From contig JBANDB010000007.1 in NCBI GenBank assembly GCA_037576215.1, forward strand, positions 2,015,001 to 2,079,000: a stretch of DNA of 64,000 nt, read 5' to 3'. Position numbers and translations under genes: made by a program. Source of the stretch: Armillaria gallica. Lineage: Eukaryota > Basidiomycota > Agaricomycetes > Agaricales > Physalacriaceae. Shown piece by piece: positions 24,269 through 37,425 of this stretch. The notes beneath the pieces were generated by a model. The model was not told the origin of the DNA and did not search any database. It saw only the letters and a list, made by a program, of their open reading frames with translations. Each line of letters begins with the position of its first letter. Position 1 is the first letter of the stretch.

Positions 24269-25012
24269 GATGAGGCGCCTCCGTTGTATGCTGTGTATCA
24301 CCACTGTAAACCTATCTCGGAATCACATCATCTGTCCTACGTGAGTGAAGGGCATTTCTGAAAAGAGCGAGACGCATCTACTGCGGGAGGTGAGTGGTAA
24401 CTACATGGGTATGCAGATCCTCCATATGGCGCATAGAGGCACAGCTAGTAGATACACAATGAGGATTTTTGAAGGTAGGACTATGAAGCTTCAGCGACAC
24501 GTTCATATTAGAATCGCGGGGCCATTCTCAAATGAAGTGAGCGGCAAAAATGGTTTACATCTTTGGCAAACGCGACATGGGGATTAACTACGAAATATCT
24601 AGCTTTATATACTACGAAATCCCCGCGGAAATAAGCAAACACGTAAGTAAATCGATACGATAACCCAACGGCGACTAACTGTCCGCCATGAGAAGCCCGA
24701 ATATCCCACAGTTCAACCATGAGAGGCAACCCCACACGGGCAAAAATAATATAGACAATTACGGAAACTATGTTTAGAGTGGTGAATATAATCCTGGGAG
24801 CGCACGAGTAGTGCAAACGCGTCGACGTGAGGTGAGCTTGGAAGTGGCTGTATCTCGGTCCGAATGCCGCACCAGACTTTCACTCTGAGCCTAACTTCCT
24901 GCGGCATTCTTCAGGCGATTGAAAATTTCTCTATCAGACTCCTTCGCTGAGTAAGAATTCTGTGGTTCAATTGACGTGACCCGTCACCGCTTGAACTTTA
25001 ACCACGACTTTC
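24269..25012. other. Intergenic region, no gene seen
   Basis: Short frames only. It lies upstream of the short-chain dehydrogenase gene and presumably holds its promoter. Confidence 0.35.
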
Positions 25013-26088
25013 ATGGCGCCTCAGCTCGTTTGGTTAATTACAGGTACTGAAACAACTTTTCACTCATTCGGAATACTACCTTACACTTTACAAGGAACCA
25101 CTTCAGGCCTCGGCCGACGCCTCGTAACGTCCGTTTTGGCCCGCGGCGACCGCGTAATAGCGACCGCACGCTCCCTAGAAAAATTACAAGCTCTTCACCC
25201 ATCCAAAAACTCTGAAAATCTCCACCTCGTTCAGCTGGACGTTACAGCAGGATTCGATGGCGTCAAAACCGTGATCGATGACGCCGTTTCGAAATGGGGA
25301 AAAATCGATGTACTTGTGAACAATGCCGGTGCGGGATACCTTGGACTCGTAGAAGAGAGTGGGTAAGTGATAGCACAGCAAAGCGAAAGCGTCCGTTGGC
25401 TTACGATTGCATAAGGACGAAGATGATGAGGGAACAGTTCGAAACGAACGTTTTTGCTGTCGTCGATGTCACCAACGCTGTCCTCCCTCACATGAGGGCG
25501 CAAAAGGAAGGAACGATTGTAGTAATCGGCAGTCGCTCTGTATGGAGGGCAGATACTGCGGTATGCTGCAGTAACCATCATCATTGAGCCCCACTGACTG
25601 ATTTCCAGGGTATCGGAACGTACGCAGCATCAAAAGCAGCAATTCATGGCAAACCCTCTTTGTCTCTGTTATAATTTCCTTATACTTATCATTCCCTCAA
25701 ACTGTCTTTAGCTATAGCCGAGTCCCTCATCCCTGAAGTAGCGCCATTTAACATCCGTGTGCTCGTCGTCGCACCGGGCGCCTTCCGCACAGAAGGGATG
25801 TATTCGATCCCCTTCAATGCCAAGAATCCCATCTCGGACTACGACGACATTCGCGCCTCTTCTATCGCACGCTTCGGTTCTGTTCCCGGGACCGAACCGG
25901 GCGACCCTGTGAAAGCGATGGAAACCTTGGTGGATACGGTAAGAGGCGAAGGTTCGGCAGAAGGGAAAGCTTGGCCTACTTGGTTATTGTTGGGGCAAGA
26001 TGCGGAGAAGGACTTGCGGACAAAATGGGATAAATTGAGGACTATGTTGGAAGAATGGGGAAATGTTGTTCGGGGGGTGTGGTTTTGA
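25013..26088 (+). CDS. Classical short-chain dehydrogenase/reductase
   Basis: The start ATG at 25013 reads MAPQLVWLITG. An intron splits the nucleotide-binding Gly motif TGTTSGLG, with exon 2 starting near 25094. VLVNNAGAGYLG (NNAG motif), the catalytic Ser region VVIGSRS, and the YAASKAAIHA motif with Tyr and Lys are all present, followed by VLVVAPGAFRTEG. The protein ends at 26088 with GNVVRGVWF. Four introns are inferred; the last (after AAIH) needs a GC-AG splice because no in-frame GT donor is available. Length is about 290 residues, usual for the family. The N-terminal TGxxxGLG and the size fit a classical NAD(P)-dependent SDR. The substrate cannot be predicted. Confidence 0.88.
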
Positions 26089-26503
26089 GGATAGAAGTGA
26101 GGCAAGTCCCTCTTTAAGTGCTTGTAGGCTAATGAAATGCCTTGGTTACTCATGCTCAACGTTCCTCGTATTCGCCGTTGCTACTAGCTGTTGGTGCAAC
26201 TAACTGACTTTGCGACCAAGCGGTGTCTTTCGATCTTCGAGAAATTATACGCAAATAGTAGATTAGATTCAGTTTTTATAGCTTGTTGTATCGGTCGCCC
26301 GCAATAGTTCAAAATTAGCGTGATCCACCTCCGAGCCGGCAATAAAGTCTGGGGAAGGAAATAAACATTAGTCCGGCCCGGGCACATATGCATCCGAGTC
26401 CCCGAATAGAAGTGGCAACTGACCATGGTCGGAGCGCTCACTGCTGGCATGATGATTCCACTCTTTACACGGACTACATCCTTCGTTACACAGCCTTCCG
26501 CAT

Positions 26504-27092
26504 AATGTCCGGTACAACACCTCCAAAATGGCGCGTAGTCGTGGGCTGCGATGTAAGTTTGACTTCGTCTTGCTCTGTAACAAGGCTAATCCCATGATAG
26601 GATGCTGGTGTCCAGTACAAGAACACGCTGAAAGCCGACTTGGAGAAGGATCCTCGAGTTTCCGAGGTCATCGATGTCGGCGTCGTCGATTCGAATGAGA
26701 AGACTGCATACCCCCACGTAGCTGTCACAGCCGCAAAGAAGATCATCGCAGGCGAGGCTGACCGTGGGCTGTTGATATGTGGCACTGGCCTTGGTGCGTA
26801 TCCAGCCCTCCAGTAAGAAACCGAGCTAACAAAACATCCAGGTGTCGCAATTTCCGCCAACAAAGTCCCTGGTATCCGTGCGGTCACGGCTCACGACAGT
26901 TTTTCGGTGGAACGGGGTGTCCTGAGTAACAATGCTCAGGTTCTTTGCATGGGCCAGCGCGTCATAGGTATTGAGCTTGCCCGTCGTCTCGCCAAGGAAT
27001 GGCTGGGCTATGTCTTTGACACCAAGTCTGCGTCGGCCGCAAAAGTCGACGCGATTTCTCAATACGAGACCGTCCCTGGCGCGTGTTCATGA
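26504..27092 (+). CDS. RpiB/LacA-type sugar-phosphate isomerase
   Basis: The start ATG at 26504 ([16 protein letters not shown]) is followed by an intron, then [35 protein letters not shown], the catalytic loop [17 protein letters not shown] (second intron inside GLG), and [20 protein letters not shown], with [13 protein letters not shown] near the end. The stop is at 27092. The CGTG Cys and the HDSFS region match the RpiB family, which interconverts ribose-5-phosphate and ribulose-5-phosphate or related sugar phosphates. The length, about 165 residues, is normal. The last codons (QYETVPGA) are the left breakpoint of a tandem duplication and recur at 29648. Confidence 0.88.
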
Positions 27093-27520
27093 AGGAGAGA
27101 GAGGGTAGTATGCACGCACATAACCAGTTATAATGGTAACCAGAAGTTCAATACAATCGCCTGTAGTATAACACGGCGTCAATTATATGTAAGATGAGAG
27201 AGGTATTCCCGTACCGTTATTTCATTCTACCGAAAGGAATGCGCCGCAGTCTTCAGGGAGGCAGGCTAAATAGAAAGATAAATGTATGTGGAATAGGCGC
27301 TCTTCCTTGAGAGAATACTTTATTGGATGACATGGTGGTTGAAAACAAGTGAGCGGACCGGCCTCGCCGGCGGGAACTTCAAAAAGAATACTGTGAATAT
27401 CGACCGGGTTACATGTATAAGTACAATCGGACCATTTGCCAGGCTACTCAGAAAACCATAGCCGGGTCTAATACTTGAAGGCTTTTGAGTCGAATTGAAA
27501 ATTTGACATTTGAACACGAC
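27058..27520. repeat. Tandem-duplication arm A (downstream flank of FunK1 copy 1)
   Basis: About 460 bp beginning in the last RpiB codons (CAATACGAGACCGTCCC) recur at 29648-30115 with perhaps 85-90% identity by eye. The arm is non-coding apart from the first ~30 bases. Confidence 0.85.
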
Positions 27521-27547
27521 GTAGATGAATATACACTTCAGGTATCA

Positions 27548-29470
27548 CTACTGATTGTTCTTAATAACTAGAGAGTGATCGCCGATATCCGATATGATTT
27601 CCAAAATTTCCGTGGAGATGACATACCCGCCAAGTGTCTCGTTGTCAAAGGGTACAGAAGGTTCCATGCTTCTTGGCTGGTTGGAATGAGATCGCTGGCG
27701 TGTCGGAGGTGGATGCCTTGTCGATTTTGTGAGCGCATGCATCCCTTCTCCAAACAAATACCGAATGCCATCGAGCCACGGGAGGAAGGCGGAAAATGAC
27801 TTCGACACAGAAATAGTCCCATGACCAGTCAGGAAAGTGTGTTTGGCGTCGGCAAGTGCTTTCCATGACTTCGTTCTGTCAAACCACTGAGCAAAAGGAA
27901 TCTCCGCTCTGTCCGACTGCAACTCCCGCATGACCTTGCCTTCTCCAGATTGGACAATCTCGTAGCGACAGCAGAGCATCAACAGAACATAGTAGAAGGC
28001 TTCGACACCATGTCGATACAGATAGCCAACGTCGGATTGACCCAAAAGGTCATAAGCCATATAAGGCAGCGTACCTGTGCGATGAAGAGATGTCGCCTCT
28101 TTGAGAGGAATAAGAGAGGAAAGATCGAAATCGTTGAGGACGCCAAGGATGCGGATCTTCCCTTTGCTGTTGGATCTTTTTCGATACATCATGTTGTTGA
28201 GGCTCATGTCGCGGTGTAGAATTTTGGGGTTTTCGTAGAGCCAGCGGTGACCTAGAGCGAAGTATATCAGAACTTGGGGATGAGAGACGAAAAAAAGGCT
28301 GCAGACATCGAAATACATCAAAGAACACTTGGGCAATGTCCTTGACATCGGTCAGGTCCGTTATAGGAAACAAACGTTCGGAGACAGTGATACGAAGAAG
28401 ACGCTCCTCGTATATGAACGTCTTCCTGTCCGCGCATTCTGCCTTGTTCAACAGTTCTGCCAGCCTTCTCTGCGACGTATCTTTATCGTTGAAGCTGAAG
28501 TTTTGGGAATGAAGGATCTCTGGAAGGTGATCCAAAACCCAATGCTTCTTGCCCTCGCCAGCCATCTCATCAGCCTTGGCCTTCGCAGCGTCCATCAACT
28601 TTTTCTCCGAGTCGCGATGGATACTTGGCCAACTGATCTTCACGGCGAGTTCTCGATCGGGCCGTTCCGACGAGCGAGCGAGTACGACGCAAGTGTCTCG
28701 CCCAAGGAGAGTTTTCTGGCGATGAATAATATCTCCGAGAACGAGAATGACCTTGGATTTGTCAGATGTCTCCAATGTCATCTTTAACCCGTTGAAGAGA
28801 TTCATAGGATTTCTCTTATCCCGCCCCTGATAGAGCTGCGGGCGGTCATGGTCGATCAAAGTCACCAAAGCATGCGACCGTAGGCTAGGACTAGATAGCA
28901 TGCGCGTCGCGTCAGTCACACACTGGATCCGCACTAATTCGTCGCTCGGAAGATTTCTAGCGAAGCTGTTCTCGTCAATCAGGCCTGACGCTCGTCTCAC
29001 AGAAACGGCCGCCTGACTGTCATAAGTTCGACGCGAGACTTTCGAAGAAGACTGGGAATCAAAAAGTCAGCTTGCGATCACAGTGAGTGGACTAGCCGCG
29101 TACCTCATCGTCGCTACTATCCGATTTGCGCTTCTTGGTCCTCGAAGAGGCAGCGGTCGGTGTCGAGGGGATATCGTCGACATCCTCTGAGTCCTTATGT
29201 AGCGAGGTCGAATATTCAGTGGCACTCAGACCGCCACCATTAAGGGACAGACCGTCCTCCTTACGCGGCACAAATTTCATTGGGTCTTGGCCAGCTAGCA
29301 TATTCATTGAGCTGGGGATGAAAAACACGTCGTGAGGTGACTTACCTTTAAGTTTTAATAATCGGAGCACCGTGTTCTTTCCGTCGGTGTCCAAGACATT
29401 GCTGGTGGCCTTCATCTCCTTGATGTTAATGAGCTGAGGTCACACCAGAATGTTATCCCTGCGCCAGCGA
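27548..29470 (-). pseudogene. FunK1 fungal-type kinase copy 1, truncated
   Basis: The kinase part is well kept: HRDMSLNN catalytic loop, VLNDFDLS in place of DFG, YRHGVEAFYYVLL and VPFDNETLGG, with the stop at 27548. The upstream exon has the ELAVKISWPSIHR lysine segment. Compared with copy 3, about 57 codons are missing in frame between DRPQL and NPMNL. The N-terminal exon is cut off near 29470 and carries a TGA where copy 3 has Trp. It cannot make a full FunK1 protein. A shorter product from an internal ATG at 29415 is possible. Confidence 0.75.
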
Positions 29471-29647
29471 GGCTGACTTCTGCTTCTTTTCGTTTCCAAC
29501 AGTGGGTGATAGAAGATGATGGATGACGAGTCGCGTCAACCACGTGATCGGGGAGAGGGAATGACTCCCTGATTTAGTGTTGACCACTTTGTCGGTTCCG
29601 TAGCATCAGTTTTTATACAATTCCAATTTCCAAGTTCAAGCTGAGGA

Positions 29648-30115
29648 CGCAATACGAGACCGTCCCAGGCGCCCGTGCATGGAGGAGAGAGGGTAGTATG
29701 CACTCACACAACCAGTCATAATAGTAACCAGAAGTTTAATGCAATTGCCTGTAGTATAGCACAGCGTCAACCATGTGAGATGAGAGGTATTCCTGTACCG
29801 CTACTCCATTCCACTGAAAGGAATGCATCCCACTCTCCAGGGAAGCAAGCTAAATAGAAAGGAAATGTATGTGGAATAGGCGCTCTTCCTTGAGAGAATA
29901 CTTTATGGACGACATGGTGGCTGAAAACAAGTGAGCGGACCGGTCTGGCCGACTGGAACTTCCAAAGAGTACTGTGACTCATCGACCGGGTGGCCCTATA
30001 CATGTATAAGTACAGTCGGATCATTTGCCAGGCTACTCAGATAACCGTGGCCGGGTCTAGTACTTACTTGAAACTTGCTTTCAACCGGTCGAATTGAAAA
30101 TTTGACATTTTGTCA
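29648..30115. repeat. Tandem-duplication arm B with an RpiB 3' scar
   Basis: A copy of 27058-27520. It starts with CAATACGAGACCGTCCCAGG, a piece of RpiB coding sequence now between two kinase copies, without the rest of the isomerase gene. Confidence 0.85.
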
Positions 30116-30134
30116 CGACGCCTATATTCGCACT

Positions 30135-31845
30135 TCACGACTGATCGTTCAGATCTTTCAAAGACTGCCCGTCGATTTCCGACATAAGTTCCAAAATTTC
30201 CATGGGGATGATATACCCACCAAGTGTCTCGTTGTCAAAGGGTACAGAAGGTTCCATGCTTCTTGGCTGGTTTGAAAGAAACCGGCATCCATCCCTTTTC
30301 TAAACAAAAATCGAATGTCCTGGAGCCATGGAAGAAAGGCAGAAAATGACGCCGACACGGGAATCGCCTCGTAATGGTTGAGGAAGCTGTGCTTGAAGGC
30401 GGAGAGTCCTTGCCACGATATCGTCCTATCATACCACTGAGCAAAAGGTATCTTCGCTTTTTCCTCCTGCAACTCCCGCATAACCTTTCCTTCTGCAGAC
30501 TGAACAATCTCGTAACGGCAGCAGAGCGTCAATAGAACGTAGTAGAAGGCTTCGACGTCATGACGATACAAATGGCCAACGTCGGACTGATCCAAAAGCT
30601 CGTGAGCCATGTAAGGTGCTGTACCTATGCGATCAAGAGATGCCGCTTCTTTGAGAGGAAGAGAAGAGGAAAGATCGAAGTCGTTGAGGACACCAAGAAT
30701 ACGGATTTTCCCTTTGCTACTGGATCTTTTTCGAGACATCATGTTGTTGAGGCTCGTGTCGCGGTGTAGAATTTTGGGGTTTTCGTAGAGCCAATAGTGA
30801 CCTGGACCGAGGGATTTCAGAATTTTGGGATGAGACAAAAAAGAAAAGCTACAAACACCGAAATGTATCAAAGAACACTTGGGCAATATCCTTGACATCA
30901 GTCAGGTCTGTTATAGGAAACAGGCGTTCGGAGACAGTGATACGAAGAAGACGCTCCTCGTATATGAACGTCTTCTCGTCTGCATATTGTGCCTCCATCA
31001 ACAGTTCCATCAGTCTTCTCTGCGTGTAGTCTGGATCGTTGAAGGCGAAGTCATGCAAGTGAAGGATCTCGGGAAGATGGTCCAAGACCCAATGCCTCTT
31101 GCCTTTACCAGAGATCTCATCTGGCTTGGCTTTCGCGGTGTCGATCAACGTCTTTTCTGAGACGCGATGGATACTCGGCCAGTTTATCTTGATTATAAGC
31201 TGCATCACAGGCCATTCCGGCGACGAGTAGCTAACTACGCAGGTGTTCCTCCCAATGAGACCTCCCTGGCGGTGAACGATGTCTCCGAGAATGAGAACGA
31301 TGTTAGTTTCGTCGGCTTTCTGCAACGTCAGCTTCAGTCCCTTGAAGATTTTTTCAGGATTCTTGCGGTTGGTCTTCTCGAAGGGCTTGAGGTAGGGACC
31401 TTCAATAATGTGATCAAGAACACCGCGTTGAAGGGGGGTGAGACGATGATATCCAATAAGCATCGCCGAGAACATTCTCTTTTGTTCGTCATCGGATATG
31501 CTGGCGAGCTCGTCCTCGTCAATCGGGTCCAGGGCCTGCCTTGCAGAAACGAACGTCTGGCTGTCATATATTCGACGCGAGATTTTGGAAGAAGACTGAG
31601 AAGTGAACAGTCAGCTTGCGATCGAGGGGGAATAGAGAAGCGGCTCGCCTCCTCACTACTGTTCAATTTGCGCTTCTTGGTCCTCGAAGAGACGCTCAGG
31701 GTCGAGGGGGTATCGTCTATAGCCTGCTTCTCTAGCAAGGTCGGATACTCAGTGGCAGCATCCTGATCGAGAAACAGAGAGCTGCCAGCCCACTCCCTAC
31801 GGGGCACCAATTCAGCGGGACTGGACCAGCTAACATAATCGTTGA
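30135..31845 (-). pseudogene. FunK1 fungal-type kinase copy 2, frameshifted
   Basis: The catalytic part has HRDTSLNN, VLNDFDLSS and YRHDVEAFYYVLL. Relative to copy 3, the segment between AxxxIDED and DDEQKRMFSAML lacks about 75 codons in frame. Near 30275 a deletion plus frame change diverts the C-terminus: the frame ends at 30158, whereas the ancestral frame (VPFDNETLGGYIIPMEIL) would end at 30135. The N-terminal exon is lost beyond about 31845. Probably non-functional, although the kinase core itself reads open. Confidence 0.72.
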
Positions 31846-33719
31846 GTAAAAGAAGAAAAACACGTAGTACTAAGTAAGGGTAGGGTAAGCTAAGTTAGCT
31901 GGAACCCTCTAATCTCAACATTTTCGAACTCCGAAATGATGCCGAATGTAAGCCGTCACGTGCGTCGCGGCTCAGTGACGCGACGCGTCTCTAAAGCATC
32001 GTTACAGCCCTGTTCGGAACTTCCACTTGTTGAGGCATTTTATGAAGCTATATGGCCCTCTAACTGTAATAAAGCCGGACTCGCCAGGCTAGGACTAAGT
32101 GAAGTGAGGATGCTGTGTCATGTGACCTTTTGATAGTTCACTGATCGCGTCCTTCCAAGTCCACTCCTTCCTAGTCTAGTAGTTGTCGCGCCCAAGAACC
32201 GCGCAAGTGGGTCTATTATGTAATTTTACATAATCTGGCAGCCGGTCTTGTCTTTATCCCTCGACGGCGCTATGCCATTGCCACTTCCAGCTGTAATTTG
32301 ACCGACCAAAAATCTTAATGAAGCATTTTTGCTTTATCTGAGTTTTTTTTTCCCAATAAGACGTTCCCTTGACCTTCTTTTCACCCTCAGTGCTAATTCA
32401 GTCATTGACAATAAGATTTGGTGTGAACCATATCTTCAGAAGAATTTGACTGCTCTTAGATGAACAAGTATGTTGTATTTCATCTTCATAAGGTTTTTCT
32501 GTACTGAGAGGTGCCAGAGGTGCTCTGCGACGCGGTCAGAATTGACGCGTCGAGTTAAGATTATATAATAAGGTTAGTCGTGCGGTACTTGGCCGAGTTA
32601 GGCAACAGACTACATATACTGTCCTCATCTGTCAAAAAAGGTATATCGTCGTCTGTCTAGGAGAGACTAACTCCTTCCCATGGTCCAAGGCGTTGTCGGT
32701 GGCTTTCATCTATTTCGTGGCAAGGTTGGCTTCTGCCTTTCTTATACGCGTTCTTATGCTGCGCAAGACTTGGTCCGACTCGGATTCAATGCGCACATAT
32801 TGGAATATCAAGTGTCACGCATCGACGTCTGAATCTTCAGTTATCAGGCAAGGAAGCATCGTTCAATTTATTCTCCTCCTCAGCTTGCTATATTGTATCA
32901 TATTATTTCTATTAATGTACACGACATGTTAAATAGGTAGATGAACGACGACCCCTGCCTGTTTGCGAGGGTTCCTCCTGAAATCCAGGTGATCGACTGG
33001 AGAATTTTTACTTAACTTAACAGCGCAGTAGGTCATAGTTGGATGGCGGGTATAGAATAAAATATTTAATTACTTAGCAATCGAGGACTCGTTTCGGGCG
33101 GGTCCGCCTCAGAAAAATGCTGCCAATCTGGCACTGCAGTCGTCCACTTCCACTCGTTTTTTATACAAAAACCGCTGTTGGCACTTCTCGCTTCGTAAAG
33201 CCATCGCGTCGGGGCAGTCATACACTTTGGGCCTCGTTAGCCCGGATCGAGTCCATTATCTGCAGCTTGCCACATCGCTGCCAGGTCTGACGAATCTTCG
33301 ACATGGCGGTAGTCTGGAAGAATTGAAAGGGAATGGACGTTTTCGCTGTTACTTCGGATTCATGTACTAGCCTATGGTACTGTAACAACTGTTATTATCC
33401 AACGATGTCTGTAGAAACAGTTCACTAACTTCGGTGTTCACTTGTATTCAACTGTTCTATATTAGCGGAGATGGCCAATCAATCCATCCCTGCGGTCGTC
33501 TTCGTAGCACCAAATCAAGGTGGGGATGACAGGCATCTCGGATCCTTCATTCGCTACGCTGAAAGCCGCTGTCCTAGATTTCGCAGTGTGAATTAAGGTC
33601 CGCCAGGTCAGTTCGAGCTTCACAAAATTTCAAGTTCAAATTGGAGATGCTACACTAAAATGTCGAGTCTGTCTACACAAATACACAAATATACACTCGG
33701 TTGCCCCATATTTTGCGTC
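31846..33719. other. Spacer inside the FunK1 array
   Basis: No gene supported. A ~30-base stretch near 32685-32715 resembles, in antisense, the FunK1 N-terminal exon end (compare 35682-35715), so this may be a heavily eroded remnant of a copy's 5' part. Confidence 0.35.
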
Positions 33720-36546
33720 TCACGACTGATCGTTCAGAGAGAGACCGTCGATTTCCGACATAATCAGCAAAATCTGCTCGGAGGTAATATGCCCGCCAAG
33801 TGTCTCGTTGTCAAAGGGCACGGAGGGTTCTGTAGTCACTGGCTGCTTTAAACGAGATTGTAGACGTGCCCGAGAGAGATGGCTCTGTGAAGCTTCGAGC
33901 GCATGCAGCCCCTCTCCAAACAAATATCGGATGTCCTGGAGCCACGGACGAAAGGCAGAAAATGACGCTGAGGTGGGAACCGTCTGGTATGTGCGGAGGA
34001 AGATGTGCTTGGAGTCGGAGAGTCCTTGCCACGATATCGTCCTATCATACCACTGAGCGAAAGGTATCTTCGCTTTTTCCGACTGCAACTCCCGCATGAC
34101 CTTTCCTTCTGCAGACTGAACAATCTCGTAACGGCAGCAGAGCGTCAATAGAACGTAGTAGAAGGCTTCGACGTCATGACGATACAGATGGCCAACGTCG
34201 GACTGACCCAGAAGCTCATGAGCCATGTAAGGTGGTGTACCTGTGCGATGAAGAGATGCCGCTTCTTTGAGAGGAATAAGAGAGGAAAGATCGAAATCAT
34301 TGAGGACACCAAGGATGCGGATTTTCCCTTTGCTGTTGGATCTTTTTCGATACATCATGTTGTTGAGGCTCATGTCGCGGTGTAGAATTTTGGGGTTTTC
34401 ATAGAGCCAGTGGTGACCTACAGCGAAGTATATCAGAACTTGGGAGTGAGAGACAAAAAAGGCTACAAACATTGAAATATATCAAAGAACACTTGAGCGA
34501 TGTTCTTGACATCGGTCAGGTCTGTTATAGGAAACAGACGTTCGGAGACAGTGATACGAAGAAGACGCTCCTCATAGATGAAGGTCTTTTCGTCTGCATA
34601 TTTTGCCTCTATCAACAGCTCCATCAGCCTTTTCTGTGGGGAGTCTTGCTTGTCGAATCGGAAATCTTGGGAATGAAGGATCTCGGGAAGATGATCCAGC
34701 ACCCAATGCTTTTCGCGTTTACCAGACATCTCCTTGGCTTTGGCCTTCGCAGCGTCAACCAACTTCTTTTCCGAGTCGCGATGGATGCCTGGCCAACTGA
34801 TCTTCACGACGAGTTCTCGTTTCCCCCATGCCGGCGAGCTAGCGAGGACCACACAGGTGTTCCGTCCAATGAGACCCCGCTGGCGATGAATGATATCTCC
34901 GAGAGTGAGAATGATTTCGGTGTTGTTGGCTCCCTGCAGCTTCATCTTCAAACCATTGAAGAGATTCACAGGATTTTTTTCTTTCATCTTCCCATAACTC
35001 TTGATGTAGGGGTCTTCAAGGATCTCGTGAAGGATACCGCGTTGACGGAGACTGAGGCGGTGACATCCAATAAGCATCGCAACGAATAATCTCCTTTCTT
35101 CCTTGTCCGCTATGTCAATAGCCTGAGAGACAACAATAGAGGACCGGTCGTAGTACTTGAGCTGAAGTCGGTCACGGTCGATCAATGTCACCAGAGCATG
35201 CGACCGCAGACCAGCACTAGAGAGTATCTGCATCGCGTATTTGGCACACTGGATCCGCGCTTCTTCGTCGTTCGGAAGGCCTCTGGCGTGGCCGTTCTTG
35301 TTGATAGCGCCTAGTGCCCGTCTCACAGATACGGTTGCTTGACTTTTATAAGTTCGACGCGAGACTTTAGAAGAAGGCTGAAAAGTGAAAAGTTAGCTTG
35401 CAATCAGAGTGAGTAGACTAGTCCCGTACCTCGTCCTCGTTGTGGTCCGATTTGCGCTTCTTGGTCATCGAAGAGGCTGCGCTCGGTGCCGATGGGGTGC
35501 CATCTGCATCCTCCTCATCTTCGGAGGTCAGATTCTCCGGGACAGCTCTCGGGTTAACAATTCGCTTCTTACGCGGCACCGGTTTCAGCGGGTCTTTGCT
35601 GTCTAACAAAGTCCATGAGCAAAGGGCAAACAACGCGTCGCGAAGTGATTATACCTGTTAATAATCGAATCGCATTGGTACCTTCGTCCAAGGCATTGTC
35701 GACGGCCTTCATCTCCACAGCGTCGGTGAGCTGCGGCCACGCCGGAATGTGATCCGATCCGGGTGGTTTGCTCTCCTGCTGCTCTTTGTCTTTCTTATCC
35801 GCATCTTGAGCCTCTCCATACTTCTCCAAAGCCACTAAGCTCGCCATATCTGTCGCAGAGGCGAATATCTGAGTCAACATGCCGACGATGTCTGGCTTCA
35901 ACTGCTCCATAGATCCTCGTACGGCGAGTGGATCAGAACGAATGATGTGGACGACGTCAGCGTCGGATACTGTGGTCTTCGGATGAGTTTGCAGGACGTC
36001 GATAGCCCTATTGTGCATCTTCGCATGGGGACGGTACAGCCGCTTCTCGCGGTCATGATCGACGCTCAAGATATTGGCTTTCTCCAAATAGGCGTTCAAA
36101 AGTTGGTCAAATTCTTCGTCGGCGAGAACTTTGTCAATCGCAGATTTGTACTCCGTACGCCAGTTCGGGGGAAGGAGAAGAATCGTTTGGAGAAATGTGT
36201 CAAAATTCATGAACACACGGTGGCGCAGATCTTCCTGCAGGTACTCGTCTACGGGACCAACGCTTTTTGAAGGCTCAACAACTTGTAGACTGTTGGTACC
36301 GCGGCTGTAAGGAGTTCGTCCAGTTATCCAGGAGGCTGGTTTCGTGGCATCGTCTGGGGGCGGGGTACGAGGTGTTTCGGCAACATCAACCTGTGGAGAA
36401 AGTTGCAAAGGGTCTACATGATTCTGCAGCGCCTCTTCGTCGCCCGGTGGCTGTTCAGAGGTACCCGACGCGTCCCTCCTATGAGCACGCGACTGAGAGC
36501 GATATACCTTCGTGGGTGGTTTTTTGGGTGGGCGGAAGGGATCCAT
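33720..36546 (-). CDS. FunK1 fungal-type protein kinase copy 3, near full length
   Basis: Start taken at ATG 36546 (MDPFRPPKKPPTKVYRSQ); an in-frame ATG at 36594 is the alternative. Exon 1 runs to about 35655. Exon 2 ends in a nuclear-signal-like TKKRKSD. Exon 3 begins SSKVSRRTYKSQ and carries RELVVKISWPGIHR. A 54-nt intron precedes the catalytic exon with HHWLYENPKILHRDMSLNN and VLNDFDLS, and the stop is at 33720. The order (long N-terminal helical region, small lobe, HRD, degenerate DFD) is that of FunK1, a family expanded in mushrooms and with no well-defined role known to me. No internal stops were found. It is the only intact-looking member of the array. Confidence 0.82.
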
Positions 36547-36595
36547 GAGTAGGTATGGAGGAGGGGGGGCTCCGATAAAAAATATGACAGCCATG

Positions 36596-37425
36596 GTGAA
36601 CTTTTCGCGCTGTTATAGAAATCGAGGACAATGGATGCAGCCAAGTTGTGTATTACACGTGATCGGGTAACGAGTGGCGAATTCCCGATTTGGTATTGAC
36701 CGCTCAGAGCAAAGTAATGATTATTCGCTTCGAAACTTGTACATTGTTTTTTCACAAAAAGAAAAACACGGTCCCTTTTATGGAACTGGGCGCTCGTGAC
36801 TGTCACAGCGAAGGGTTGACAAAGAATTGTTCTCTTCGAGAAAACATTGTTTTCTCCACAAAGAAAATACACAAACTTCAGCACTTTCCTTTCTGACCTA
36901 CATCCCAAGTGGATGTTGACAGTCCATTGTCTAGTTGTTTTCTGTAGTTATGTTTCGCTCAGGCAAAATTGCAATTGGACCACAAAAACCAAGGCGATAA
37001 TCTAGACTCACCGTTCAAGTCTACGGAATATACGCTCCTGGGGTCGCGTGCAGTTTTACCCTAAAAACGTGGCGACCTTCGATCGTGTTTTAACACCCCA
37101 AACCACAACCTAGAAAACATGCCGAAATGGTCTTGTTGTTTCCACTGTATTCTGTTTACATACTGAAAAGAACGTGCTTAACAAAGAAAGATCGGCTCGG
37201 ACAATAGAAACCGCCTCTGTGATCTTTTCCTTGGTGCGTTTTCGTTACCCAAAAGAAGACGTAAGAAAGATCACAGAGGAAGTTACAACATTTTTCGGAT
37301 GGCTATCGTTGCCTATCAAAACATACAGGCCCCAGATGCGATACCAGGTGGCCACAGTCAGGGTTTTAATATTATACGAGACCATCGAGACTCTAAAAGA
37401 CTTTACTACTAAGTATGCTTTCAAC
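36596..37425. other. Intergenic region upstream of FunK1 copy 3
   Basis: No gene seen. It presumably holds the copy 3 promoter and the 3' flank of copy 4. Confidence 0.3.

Noticed and set aside
32693..32932. Plus-strand hydrophobic frame in the FunK1 spacer
   Set aside because: It starts within an antisense FunK1 fragment and runs into AT-rich DNA, with no start context or homology.
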